Shown in pieces: positions 55,331-63,676 of a DNA stretch of 64,000 nt. Origin of the DNA: Gillisella vitis (GTDB lineage: Bacteria > Pseudomonadota > Alphaproteobacteria > Rhizobiales > Rhizobiaceae). Location of the stretch: NCBI RefSeq assembly GCF_001541345.2, contig NZ_LMVL02000007.1:171257-235256 (forward strand), written 5' to 3'. The first letter of the stretch is position 1. Each line of letters starts with the position of its first letter. The notes beneath the pieces were generated by a model. That model worked only from the letters and a program-made list of their open reading frames with translations. It was not told where the DNA came from and made no database searches. The translations under genes and the position numbers were made by a program.

Positions 55331-56422
55331 TCATTTCCAGCTCATGTGATCTGCTGCGGCGCATCCGAACGGTGCTCTGTCTTCACCGAAGCGCTTCTTC
55401 AGCTGATCGCAGCCCCAGCGGTTCATTGGTGCAGGCATCATATTGTTGATGTCCATGCCAGGAGATTGAAATTGTGTGGGTGAGGTCGTCACATACCAAA
55501 GCCAAAAACCGCACAGGCCGACGATCAGCAAAAGCAACGTCCCGAAGAAAATTTGCAGGCCTTTCCAGGCCGACATCGTTTTTTTCGGCGGATGGATAGC
55601 TGGCGTGTCGTCAATACTGGCGTGATCTGCGAAGGGTGCCAGTGCCGAGGTTCGCTCGTCTTCGGTCAATGCAACGCGCTGGAGGCGGTCATCCAGAAGG
55701 ACGGGCAGGGACGTGTTGCCGTGTCGGACGGCCAAGCCCAAAAGTTTGCCGTTGGCTTCGCCGACGATCAGTGGTTCGGCACTCTGTGCCATCCGTGTAT
55801 AGGCGGATCTGCCAGTTTTATCGGTGGCGATCTTGTCGTTGTAGGTAACGGAAAGAATGTTGCTTTTGCGGTCGAAGGCGGTAATTTCCACCGGCACGGG
55901 TTGGAGCAAGGCGGGTCGGCGTAACTGGCTCTTAACCCTTAAAATGCGCAGGGCCAGGAAAATCATGCCGATGCCCAAGCCGCCCAGTGCAAGGGTGAAG
56001 ATTGCGAGCGTTATGATGCGGTTCCAGAGCTTGTCTAGGCCAAGGCTTATCGTTGCCAGTTCTGGATGATCTGCCGAAATGACCAGTGCAGTTTCATAGT
56101 CGCCCACATGAAAATCGACGAACATGACGTCGACCTTCGTGTCGTAGCTCTGGCCGTTGACGTTATAGACAAGCCGAGCCTTGCAGTCGGTGAGGATCGC
56201 TTTTCGCGTCGTGCATTGACCATCCTGGATATCACCGTCCTCCACCACCACTGGGTTCTGGCTGATGAGGAAATCGCGATAGACGCCTGGTCCCTCCCAG
56301 AAAAGGAGAAAGGCCGCGAGCGCGAGGATAATGGGAGGAGACCAGAAGTAAGCGCGAGGGATCGAGATAACATCGGATGCCAGCGAGAACGGGCGGTTGG
56401 GGAGATGAAGCGTCGGCGTCAA
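55331..56422 (-). CDS. Membrane protein of unknown function
   Basis: 363 residues beginning with a TTG at 56422 (GGAAAG upstream; an in-frame stop lies shortly before and no ATG is near). Three hydrophobic segments are seen: about 28-47, 138-160 and 286-310. Between the first two is a cysteine pair region (DGQCTTRKAILTDCKARLVY) that would be outside. The pattern recalls DUF3592-like envelope proteins, but I do not recognise it with certainty. Confidence 0.65.
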   Translation of the reverse strand: MTPTLHLPNRPFSLASDVISIPRAYFWSPPIILALAAFLLFWEGPGVYRDFLISQNPVVVEDGDIQDGQCTTRKAILTDCKARLVYNVNGQSYDTKVDVMFVDFHVGDYETALVISADHPELATISLGLDKLWNRIITLAIFTLALGGLGIGMIFLALRILRVKSQLRRPALLQPVPVEITAFDRKSNILSVTYNDKIATDKTGRSAYTRMAQSAEPLIVGEANGKLLGLAVRHGNTSLPVLLDDRLQRVALTEDERTSALAPFADHASIDDTPAIHPPKKTMSAWKGLQIFFGTLLLLIVGLCGFWLWYVTTSPTQFQSPGMDINNMMPAPMNRWGCDQLKKRFGEDRAPFGCAAADHMSWK

Positions 56423-56483
56423 TTTCGTGGTCTTTCCATTTCAAACGTTAACAGTAACGACAGGTCGGATCAGGACAAGTGGA

Positions 56484-56894
56484 TCACAGCATCGCACGGC
56501 TGAGCCCGCCATCGACGGGCATGGCGATGCCTGTAACATAGCTTGCTTCATCGCTGGCGAGAAAGGCGACCACCTCTCCGAATTCTTGTGGTGTCCCATA
56601 ACGTCTTATCGGGATTTCATTCTGGCTTGCGGCGGCGATGACGCTTGCGTCAACCCCACGCTCAGCAGCATCCAAGGCGTCCAGTCGTGTGGTACGCAGG
56701 GTCGCAAAGCGTCCAGGAATCACGACATTTACTGTCACGCCATCCTCCGCGACCTCGGTTGCCAGCGTTTTTGTCCAACCGGCCAGCGCTGACCTCAATG
56801 CGTTGGACGTGGCCAAACCAGGGATTGGCTCGAGTGGAACACCATATCGGATTACATCAACTGTAAAGATTGTGATCGCAGGGTGGTTATTCAC
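56484..56894 (-). pseudogene. Short-chain dehydrogenase, N-terminus missing
   Basis: The C-terminal half of an SDR: LATSNALRSALAGWTKTLA, EVAEDGVTVNVVIPG, SDEASYVTGIAMPVDGG. The nucleotide-binding half (about 115 residues with GxxxGxG and NNAG) and the usual YxxxK tyrosine are absent; the frame opens with an unrelated 25 residues from 56894. The break lies close to that of the acetyltransferase remnant on the other side. Confidence 0.75.
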
Positions 56895-56957
56895 TTTCCA
56901 TCAAGACCAGCAGGAAATGAGTTTGGGTCGATCAGTTGAAGTTGGCGGCTCTTTTAG

Positions 56958-57365
56958 AACCTGAATGCGCTGTTCGCCGCCCCTGGGGAAGCCTTTATCG
57001 AGGCAGCGTTTCATTGCGCATACGGTATGAATATTTCACTTGGAAGCGGCGTGTACCTCAATTCTGGCTGCGTCATTCTCGATTCCGCATCGGTTTCTAT
57101 CGGCGACGGCACGATGCTCGGCCCAGCCGTCCAAATCTACTGCCCCGAACATCATCGCGACATGATGCTACGAAAGGCGGGCCTTGAACGCGCGCGGCCA
57201 GTCACCATCGGCAAAGATGTATGGATCGGTGGCGGGGCCGTTATACTCGGCGGGGTGACTGTCGGGGATGGCGCGATCATTGGCGCAGGAGCCGTGGTTA
57301 CTCGTAGCGTTGCGGCGGGAGCGACAGTCGTTGGCAATCCGGCACGGCCAGTCAGACAGAGTTGA
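56958..57365 (+). pseudogene. Maltose/sugar O-acetyltransferase, N-terminus missing
   Basis: Left-handed beta-helix of the maa/nodL type: FHCAYGMNISLGSGVYLNSG, IGKDVWIGGGAVILGGV, GAGAVVTRSVAAGA, VGNPARPVR, with the catalytic His in EHHRDM. In-frame homology begins at about 56961 right after a TAG, so the first 60 or so residues are missing. A short product could start at ATG 57027. Confidence 0.78.
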
Positions 57366-57687
57366 TTTCAGACCATTACATTTTCGTCACTCGCGTTGTC
57401 ATCGAGGCATACAATCACTGGGTTTTAAAACGTTTTGAGGGTCCGGTGGCTAAATGAAAAGGGGTTCACATCGGCAGACGATTCGATTCCTATCTAAGCG
57501 AAGGTGCGTATTGCTGCGGCAACTTTGCGCCTTCGAACCGGACAGTAGAGCTGCATTGTCCAAATTCCAAAAGCTGACATTGTTTATGATGCATCCGAAT
57601 CCCTCCCGACCCGTCAGTCCCGCCAATTGTGCGCTATGGCGCGCTATCCTGCGCGATGCTATGCAAATACGGCCGATAGCCCACACA
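57366..57687. other. Intergenic stretch, nothing recognised
   Basis: About 320 bases with short open frames on both strands but no family likeness or good ribosome-binding site. It lies between the acetyltransferase remnant and the transposase remnant and is probably debris. Confidence 0.45.
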
Positions 57688-58122
57688 TTATCGCAAGCCC
57701 GTCCATGTCGAAGCCAGGCAAAGTGTCTCGTCGGTAAAACGCGGCTCATCACCTGGATTGCCGCGCGTGACCCAGTCGCGCTTTGCTCGTAGATAATCGG
57801 TCAATTCGGCCAGCTCGGCTACCTTCTGCACGAGTTTGGCGAGCTGGTCATCCATGATCTTGATTTCACGCACCTATGAAAGGCCGTCTTTGCGTTCGAA
57901 CGCCGCAATGTGGGCCTCGTATTCTGCAATGACACTGGCCTCTGCCTCCTCATCATTCAGCTCGCCGCGATCGAACTGCGTCAACCATAGCTGGATGAGG
58001 TTGGCCGAAACGCCGTAGGTGCGCTGCGCGTCCCGCCGTCCGATAACACGGTCTCGGATATCCTGGCAGAGCTGCAACTTGAACGGCGTCGAATGCCGTC
58101 GATATGGACCTCGGGACTTCAT
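57688..58122 (-). pseudogene. Transposase orfA remnant
   Basis: An 82-codon start (KLQLCQDIRDRVIGRRDAQR, TYGVSANLIQLWLTQFDRGE) has the helix-turn-helix of IS3-like orfA proteins. A TAG at about 57874 interrupts it, and the same frame continues with coiled-coil-like sequence (DDQLAKLVQKVAELAEL) to 57688. No orfB is found next to it. Confidence 0.6.
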
Positions 58123-58339
58123 GAGCCTTCTCCGGTTGAGGCCCGCAGAGTGTATCAGTTTTTCCAGGTCTCGTGGTCCAGCCCGAGGGGTTCACTCCAA
58201 AACCGGCTCAGTTCCGCGCGGAAAACAACAGGGTCAACAGTCCGAGATGATTGACAATTTCCGGTTCTTAGACGATTTCCCAAAGCGGGTGTCATACAGC
58301 GTCTTCAGTTTGCCCAGTGTAGCGCTCCGCGTCGTTGAT

Positions 58340-58462
58340 ACGTTCAGGATACCCAACCTTCGAGCGATCCAGATCCTGCTTGGCCATACCAAGATTGAAA
58401 ACACGGTCAGGTATCTTGGCGTTGGATATATAGGATGCACTGGGATTGGTCGAGCGGACTGA
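58340..58462 (+). pseudogene. Tyrosine recombinase C-terminal fragment
   Basis: NLRAIQILLGHTKIENTVRY is the C-terminal motif of phage-type integrases, including the LGH and the nucleophile Tyr. Nothing upstream encodes the rest, and the product would end soon after. It is a separate relic from the one at 51664-53300. Confidence 0.75.
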
Positions 58463-58642
58463 GATCTTAAGGGGAGCGGCCTTGCACGTTTTAGGGCCGC
58501 GCCCTTTTGCTCAGAGAGCCTCTCTCAAGACTCGATCAGCTTTGCGCCTCCAGTTTGGTCGTCCGCACCAGGTGGTCGCGTCAGCGTTGGACAGAAGCAT
58601 ACGCAGCGCTCTAAAGTTTGCCCCGTCTTCGCCTTGGATCGA

Positions 58643-59380
58643 TCAGATGACCTTCCTGACCTCCCGCTCGAAGCTCATCACATGATCCATGGCAATCTTC
58701 TCAGCTAGGTCCGCATCGCCGGCACATACGGCCTGAAGCATCAGGAATTGATCATGAAGAACGTCCTCGAGGCGTGGAACAAGGACAGGGAAGCGCTTCA
58801 TGAAGACGTACAGGATCCTTAAGGACAGGTTGTGATAGTGATCGAGCGTATTGAGTAAATACGAGTTCTTGGCTGTTCTGTAGATAAACCGGTGAATTTT
58901 TCGGTCCAGCGCCAGAATGTCCTCTAGGGCCATGGGGCCGGACGCTTGCTGAAGTTCCTCCATCAATTTGGTGGCTTCCTGTCGCTCGAATTCGCGCAAT
59001 CTCTCTGCCGACAAGCGCGTGGCCCAGGATTCGATCCGCGCGCGTGCCTCATAGATGGCCGTTAGATCGTGAATGTCGATCGTACTTACAAATGTGCCTC
59101 GACGGGCACTGATGACGACAAACCCGTCATGTTGAAGACGCTGAATTGCTTCGCGTACGGGCGTTCGACCAACGTCGAGGCGTTTCATCAGCTCCGATTC
59201 TCGCAGAAGCGTTCCCGGGGCAAGCTCTGATGTAATGATGTCGTCGCGTAGCCTCAGATAGGTCCGCTCAGCGAGCGTGGGCTCCGCTTCTTCGTAGTCG
59301 GTCTCGAATCCCAACGTGTTCATCATCCACTCATCTTTCGTCGCTTCGCTTTGGTTCACACCGCCCGAAAAGGCGGCCAT
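58643..59380 (-). CDS. GntR-family regulator (FCD domain)
   Basis: 245 residues from ATG 59380 (AGAAG upstream). Winged helix: TLLRESELMKRLDVGRTPVR, EAIQRLQHDGFVVISARRGT; FCD domain with ILALDRKIHRFIYRTAKNSY. It is divergent from the ABC importer starting at 59457, with 76 bases between and an A/T-rich dyad in the gap, so it most likely represses the importer and the downstream oxidase and eutB genes. Confidence 0.88.
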   Translation of the reverse strand: MAAFSGGVNQSEATKDEWMMNTLGFETDYEEAEPTLAERTYLRLRDDIITSELAPGTLLRESELMKRLDVGRTPVREAIQRLQHDGFVVISARRGTFVSTIDIHDLTAIYEARARIESWATRLSAERLREFERQEATKLMEELQQASGPMALEDILALDRKIHRFIYRTAKNSYLLNTLDHYHNLSLRILYVFMKRFPVLVPRLEDVLHDQFLMLQAVCAGDADLAEKIAMDHVMSFEREVRKVI

Positions 59381-59419
59381 CGAATCTTCTTGACTCCGTC
59401 TTCTATGTGCATATTGTCG

Positions 59420-59436
59420 ATATATCAGCAATATAT
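59420..59436. promoter_or_regulatory. A/T-rich dyad between divergent genes
   Basis: ATATAT-CAGCA-ATATAT is an inverted repeat in the 76-base divergent gap, placed where a GntR repressor would block both promoters. The arms are simple A/T sequence, so chance is possible. Confidence 0.4.
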
Positions 59437-59456
59437 AAGAACAGAGAGGGTGTATC

Positions 59457-60389
59457 ATGAATTCTGCTGAAATACTGAAAAGCCTGATGTCGAAGGGCAG
59501 GATGGTGTTCGCCGGACTGCCGATAGGGGTTGTGGCGCTGGGACTGATCGTACCCGCAACAGCCGACGCAGCCGACGTGGAAACGCTCAAGCCTGGTATC
59601 CTGGTTGTCACGGTGCAGCCTTACATGCCTTACACGGCATTGAAGGACGACAAGCTCGTCGGCCTTGACAGTGACATCTTGGCGGCGGTTGCCGAAAAGC
59701 TAGGGCTCAAGCTCGAAGTCAACGTCACGGACTTCCCAGGCATGCTGGCGTCTGTCCAGAACCAGCGTGCCGATATCACCATTGGCGGCATCGCTTGGTC
59801 TGAGGCACGTCAGAAGGTCGGCCTGTTCACGGACCCGCCATACTATTCTCCGCCGGCCATGGCCGTTGCCGGAGAGAAAACCTTTTCCGATGTGAAAAGC
59901 CTCGAGGGCAAGAATCTGGGAACGGTAACGGGCTATGTCTGGGCAAAGTCGATCGCCCTGGTTCCCAATGCCACACCGCGCACCTTCCCAGGCGCCGATA
60001 GCGTGTTTCAGGACCTGGCCACCGGACGTCTCGATGTCGGCTTCCTCGATCCTCTCCTGATCACCTACCAGCAACAGCAGCGGCCCGATATGAAGGTGCG
60101 GATCGAATACATGACGCCACCGACCAAGGAGGAGATAGCGGCCCACCCCGATTACAAATATTTCCAATCCTACATGACGGGCTTCTATCTTCCCAAGCAG
60201 GCACCCAAGCTTGAAAAGGCAATCTCTGCGCAAATCGACGCCATGTACAGGGATGGATCGCTCGCAGCCCTCATCACCAAATGGGGTGGCGATCCAAAGC
60301 AGTTCCTGGTGCCGTCGCCTGAGATGGCGGCGGCGCGGCGCGGTATAGACCGGCCGGCAGACTGGACCCCTCCATCGGTCGCAAAGTGA
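59457..60389 (+). CDS. Amino acid-type ABC transporter substrate-binding protein
   Basis: 310 residues with a signal peptide (cleavage near ADA-AD) and family-3 fold (GLDSDILAAVAEKLGLKLEV, RADITIGGIAWSEARQKVGL, FTDPPYYSPPAMA). GAGAGGG precedes the ATG. The C terminus has an extra proline-rich tail of about 25 residues. First of a unit with permease, ATPase, DadA-like oxidase and eutB, which suggests an amino-alcohol or amine ligand. Confidence 0.9.
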   Translation: MNSAEILKSLMSKGRMVFAGLPIGVVALGLIVPATADAADVETLKPGILVVTVQPYMPYTALKDDKLVGLDSDILAAVAEKLGLKLEVNVTDFPGMLASVQNQRADITIGGIAWSEARQKVGLFTDPPYYSPPAMAVAGEKTFSDVKSLEGKNLGTVTGYVWAKSIALVPNATPRTFPGADSVFQDLATGRLDVGFLDPLLITYQQQQRPDMKVRIEYMTPPTKEEIAAHPDYKYFQSYMTGFYLPKQAPKLEKAISAQIDAMYRDGSLAALITKWGGDPKQFLVPSPEMAAARRGIDRPADWTPPSVAK

Positions 60390-60398
60390 GAGCGGGGC

Positions 60399-61142
60399 AT
60401 GACGGCGTTCTCCTCATTGGCCGACGTGTTTCAGGTGTCCTGGAGCGACTATGGCGCAAACATTGCCGGGGGTCTGTTGAAGACCCTCGGCTACACGATA
60501 GCAAGCTTTATCGGCGCATCGCTGCTTGGGCTTGCTCTTGCCCTGATGCGATTGCATCGCTCGCGGCTGCTGGGGATACCTGCTGCATTCTACACGGAAA
60601 TCTTCAAGAACATCCCGCTGCTTGCCATCATCTTTCTCACCTATTTCGGTCTGCCATCCACCGGGATCAGGCTGGAAGTGTTCGAGGCGGGGGTCTTGAG
60701 CCTTGTGTTGTTTTACGCGGCCTATCTGTCCGAGATTTTTCGTGCGGCGATCTCGGGGGTCCATCGAGGGCAGCAGGAAGCCTCTGAAGCCCTGGGGCTT
60801 GGACGGGTAAAGATCTTCATCCATGTTGTTTTGCCGCAGGCCGTGCGCCTCGCACTTCCCGGCACCAACACCATGTTTGTCGATTTGATCAAATCGACCT
60901 CCTTGCTGGTGACGATCTCTGCTGCCGAACTGATGACGCAGGCGCAATTGATCGCTTCGGAGACCTTCCGTGCGCTCGAGGTCTATCTTGTCATTTCAGC
61001 CGTCTATTTCGCGATCTGCTACCCGGTCTCGCAATGCCTGCTTCTTCTGGAGCGCAAGATCCATGCAGGCGTTCCACTCTCGCTGGCCAGACGCCGACGC
61101 CTCACGTTGGCCAAGTCCTTTTTGACCGAAGGGAGGGTGTGA
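60399..61142 (+). CDS. Amino acid-type ABC transporter permease
   Basis: 247 residues with about five membrane segments and the coupling loop GQQEASEALGLGRVKIFIHV, followed by VLPQAVRLALPGTN. Starts nine bases after the binding-protein stop. Only permease in the unit. Confidence 0.9.
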   Translation: MTAFSSLADVFQVSWSDYGANIAGGLLKTLGYTIASFIGASLLGLALALMRLHRSRLLGIPAAFYTEIFKNIPLLAIIFLTYFGLPSTGIRLEVFEAGVLSLVLFYAAYLSEIFRAAISGVHRGQQEASEALGLGRVKIFIHVVLPQAVRLALPGTNTMFVDLIKSTSLLVTISAAELMTQAQLIASETFRALEVYLVISAVYFAICYPVSQCLLLLERKIHAGVPLSLARRRRLTLAKSFLTEGRV

Positions 61143-61145
61143 AGC

Positions 61146-61943
61146 ATGGCGATAAAGCCGAACATCGCGCTGGTGAAAAATCAATCGGCTGGCAGCCCCG
61201 CGATCAGAATCGCCGGTCTACAAAAATCATTCGATGGGCGTATGGTGCTCGATAACGTCGATCTGGAAGTGCCGACCGGCAAGATCGTCAGCATCATCGG
61301 CCAAAGCGGCGGAGGAAAAACCACCCTCATGCGCTGCGTCAATCTGCTCGAATGTCCGGATCGAGGCACGATCAGCATCGGGGAGGAGACGATCTTTTCC
61401 GCCGGCATGGTCACATGCCGCAATCTCGCAAAGCTCCGGCAGCGCGTAGGCATGGTGTTCCAGCGCTTCAATCTGTTTCCGCATCTGACCGCCGTTGAGA
61501 ACGTCGTGCTTGCCCAGATGCATGCCGGCGGTATCGGCGAGCGCGATGCTGTCGAAAGAGCCGTGAAGCTGCTGACCCGTGTCGGGCTTGCAAAGCGGGC
61601 ATTGGCCTACCCGGAACAGATGTCGGGCGGCGAACAGCAGCGGGTTGCAATTGCGCGAGCCCTGGCGCTCGGGCCGACGGTGCTGCTGTTCGACGAACCG
61701 ACATCCGCGCTCGATCCGGAATCGACGGGCGAGATGCTGCGGGTCATGCGGGAGCTTGCCAATGACGGCATGACGATGATCCTGGTCACGCACGAACTGC
61801 CCTTTGCAAAGGAAGTATCGGACTGGGTCGTCTTCATCGACGGCGGAAAGATTGTCGAGCAGGGAACCGCCGCCGACGTGCTCGACCGTCCACGAGAGGC
61901 TCGTACCGCAGCCTATGTCTCTCGATACGCATCCCCGGGCTAG
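61146..61943 (+). CDS. Amino acid-type ABC transporter ATP-binding protein
   Basis: 265 residues. Walker A reads GQSGGGKTTLMRC (Gln in place of the usual Pro), signature MSGGEQQRVAIARAL, Walker B LLFDEPTSALDPE, switch VTHELPFA. An N-terminal extension of about 25 residues precedes the domain. GGAGG lies upstream of the ATG, three bases after the permease stop. Confidence 0.92.
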   Translation: MAIKPNIALVKNQSAGSPAIRIAGLQKSFDGRMVLDNVDLEVPTGKIVSIIGQSGGGKTTLMRCVNLLECPDRGTISIGEETIFSAGMVTCRNLAKLRQRVGMVFQRFNLFPHLTAVENVVLAQMHAGGIGERDAVERAVKLLTRVGLAKRALAYPEQMSGGEQQRVAIARALALGPTVLLFDEPTSALDPESTGEMLRVMRELANDGMTMILVTHELPFAKEVSDWVVFIDGGKIVEQGTAADVLDRPREARTAAYVSRYASPG

Positions 61944-61954
61944 TACCGGGTTTC

Positions 61955-61989
61955 GGGCGATACGGTTCTCAATGGCTGCCGTATCGCCC
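61955..61989. terminator. Perfect 11-bp hairpin between ABC and oxidase genes
   Basis: GGGCGATACGG and CCGTATCGCCC enclose a 13-base loop, 12 bases after the ATPase stop. There is no T run, so it may protect the importer mRNA or lower read-through to the oxidase and eutB genes. Confidence 0.5.
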
Positions 61990-62076
61990 ATCCAACCACA
62001 TCAGAATGGCGAGGCGACCGTACGATACGCTGTGCTGTACCGCGCCAACTTAGCATCGTGAAGGCATTCATATTCC

Positions 62077-63273
62077 ATGAAAAAGACAACGACAGATATC
62101 GCCGTCATAGGTGGCGGGGTCATTGGGCTTGCAGTCGCTCTTCAGATGCGACGTGAAGGGCGCGAGGTTATTGTATTCGAGCCGAATGAGCCGGGATCGG
62201 GCGCGTCATTTGGAAATGCCGGAACGATCGCGGACTACGCGATCATTCCGGTTGGGACGCCATCCGTCCTCAAAAACCTTGCCTCGCTGATGCTCAACGT
62301 CGATAGTCCGCTGTCCATCCGCAAGGCTGCGCTGCCGATGCTGTTTCCCTGGTTGATGCGGTTTGCCTATGAATCCCTTCCCCATCGGTACCGGGACAAT
62401 ACCGGCCGTATTGCCAACCTGTTGTCTGATGCATCTTCGTCCTGGTTGACGCTGGCGTCCGAGATCGGCGTATCCGACTTGCTGAGCGCAAAGGGCTGCC
62501 TCTACCTTTACCAGACAACCGAGGCCTTCAAGGCTGCGTCATCGGATATAGCATTGCGACAGAACTATGGGATTTCGCAGGAGCTTTTAAGCTCATACGA
62601 GATCCGCAGCCTGGAGCCGAACCTCCCAGAGATTGAAGGCGGTGGACTGTTCTTTCCGAACGCGATCAACTTCACCGATCCGGGACGGGTCATGGACGCG
62701 ATCGCGGCGGCGGCACGACAATCGGGGGTGGAGTTTATCCGATCTGCGGTAAGTGCGATCGCGCGCGAGGCAAATGGGGTGAAGATCATGTCCACAACGC
62801 ACGAGATACAGGCTCGGTCGGTTGTGATCGCGGCGGGGGCCCATTCAGGCCGTCTCGCTCGTCAGATCGGGGACCCGGTCCCCCTCGACACCGAACGTGG
62901 CTACCACCTTGAGTTCGATATGCAGACGGCACCGGTAGAACGTCCGGTCTGCCCCACGCATCATGGCTTCTACTTCTGCCCGATGGAGGGGCGACTGCGC
63001 GTTGCAGGCACGGTCGAACTCGGCGGATTGGCTGCCCCCCCGAACCGGAGGAGGATCGACCTTCTGCTTTCCAACGCCCGGCGTGTGTTCCCACATCTTG
63101 GCGAACCGAGCCGGACGTGGATGGGATTTCGGCCGTCAATGCCCGACTCCGTGCCTGTCATCCGGCCTTCGAAAGGCGGCAAGGATATCGTGTTCGCATT
63201 CGGGCACGGTCATATCGGCCTGACCTTGGCCCCACGGACTGCCCGCATGGTTAGCTTCATTCTTGCCGCCTGA
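62077..63273 (+). CDS. FAD-dependent amino acid oxidase/dehydrogenase (DadA-like)
   Basis: 398 residues of the DAO family. The FAD-binding dinucleotide motif is IAVIGGGVIGLAVALQM; the C-terminal GHGHIGLTLAPRTARMVS matches DadA-type D-amino acid dehydrogenases. It would oxidise an amine or D-amino acid to the imino compound. It is 133 bases after the importer, beyond a hairpin, and just before eutB. Confidence 0.88.
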   Translation: MKKTTTDIAVIGGGVIGLAVALQMRREGREVIVFEPNEPGSGASFGNAGTIADYAIIPVGTPSVLKNLASLMLNVDSPLSIRKAALPMLFPWLMRFAYESLPHRYRDNTGRIANLLSDASSSWLTLASEIGVSDLLSAKGCLYLYQTTEAFKAASSDIALRQNYGISQELLSSYEIRSLEPNLPEIEGGGLFFPNAINFTDPGRVMDAIAAAARQSGVEFIRSAVSAIAREANGVKIMSTTHEIQARSVVIAAGAHSGRLARQIGDPVPLDTERGYHLEFDMQTAPVERPVCPTHHGFYFCPMEGRLRVAGTVELGGLAAPPNRRRIDLLLSNARRVFPHLGEPSRTWMGFRPSMPDSVPVIRPSKGGKDIVFAFGHGHIGLTLAPRTARMVSFILAA

Positions 63274-63295
63274 CCGGACCGGGGAGCTGTTCGAT

Positions 63296-63676
63296 ATGTA
63301 CAAGACCATCCTTGGAAACCAGACCTGGGTGTTTCGGGATCTGAAGGAACTGATGGCGAAAGCCTCGCTATTGCGGTCCGGTGATCTGTTGGCAGGCATA
63401 GCTGCAGGCTCGGCGGAAGAGACTGCGGCGGCGAGAATATGTCTCGCGGAGGTGCCATTGAAATCCTTTCTGACAAAACAGATGATACCTTACGATGATG
63501 ATGAAGTGACGCGCTTGATCGTCGATACCCACGATGCCGCAGCCTTCTCCCCGATCGCCCATATGTGTGTCGGAGATTTCCGCAATTGGCTGCTGTCGTA
63601 CCATGCGACGCCTGCGCGTCTGGCCAGGCTTGGAGCCGGCCTTACCCCGGAGATGGTCGCAGCGGTCTCGAAACTG
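63296..63676 (+). pseudogene. eutB: Ethanolamine ammonia-lyase large subunit, cut by an insertion
   Basis: The first 127 codons match EutB: ILGNQTWVFRDLKELMAKAS, LRSGDLLAGIAAGSAEE, IPYDDDEVTRLIVDTHD, LTPEMVAAVSKL. EutB with EutC cleaves ethanolamine to acetaldehyde and ammonia using adenosylcobalamin. Homology stops after SKL, where IS3-type sequence begins. GGGGAG precedes the ATG. If the rest of eutB and eutC exists it lies beyond the window. Confidence 0.82.
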
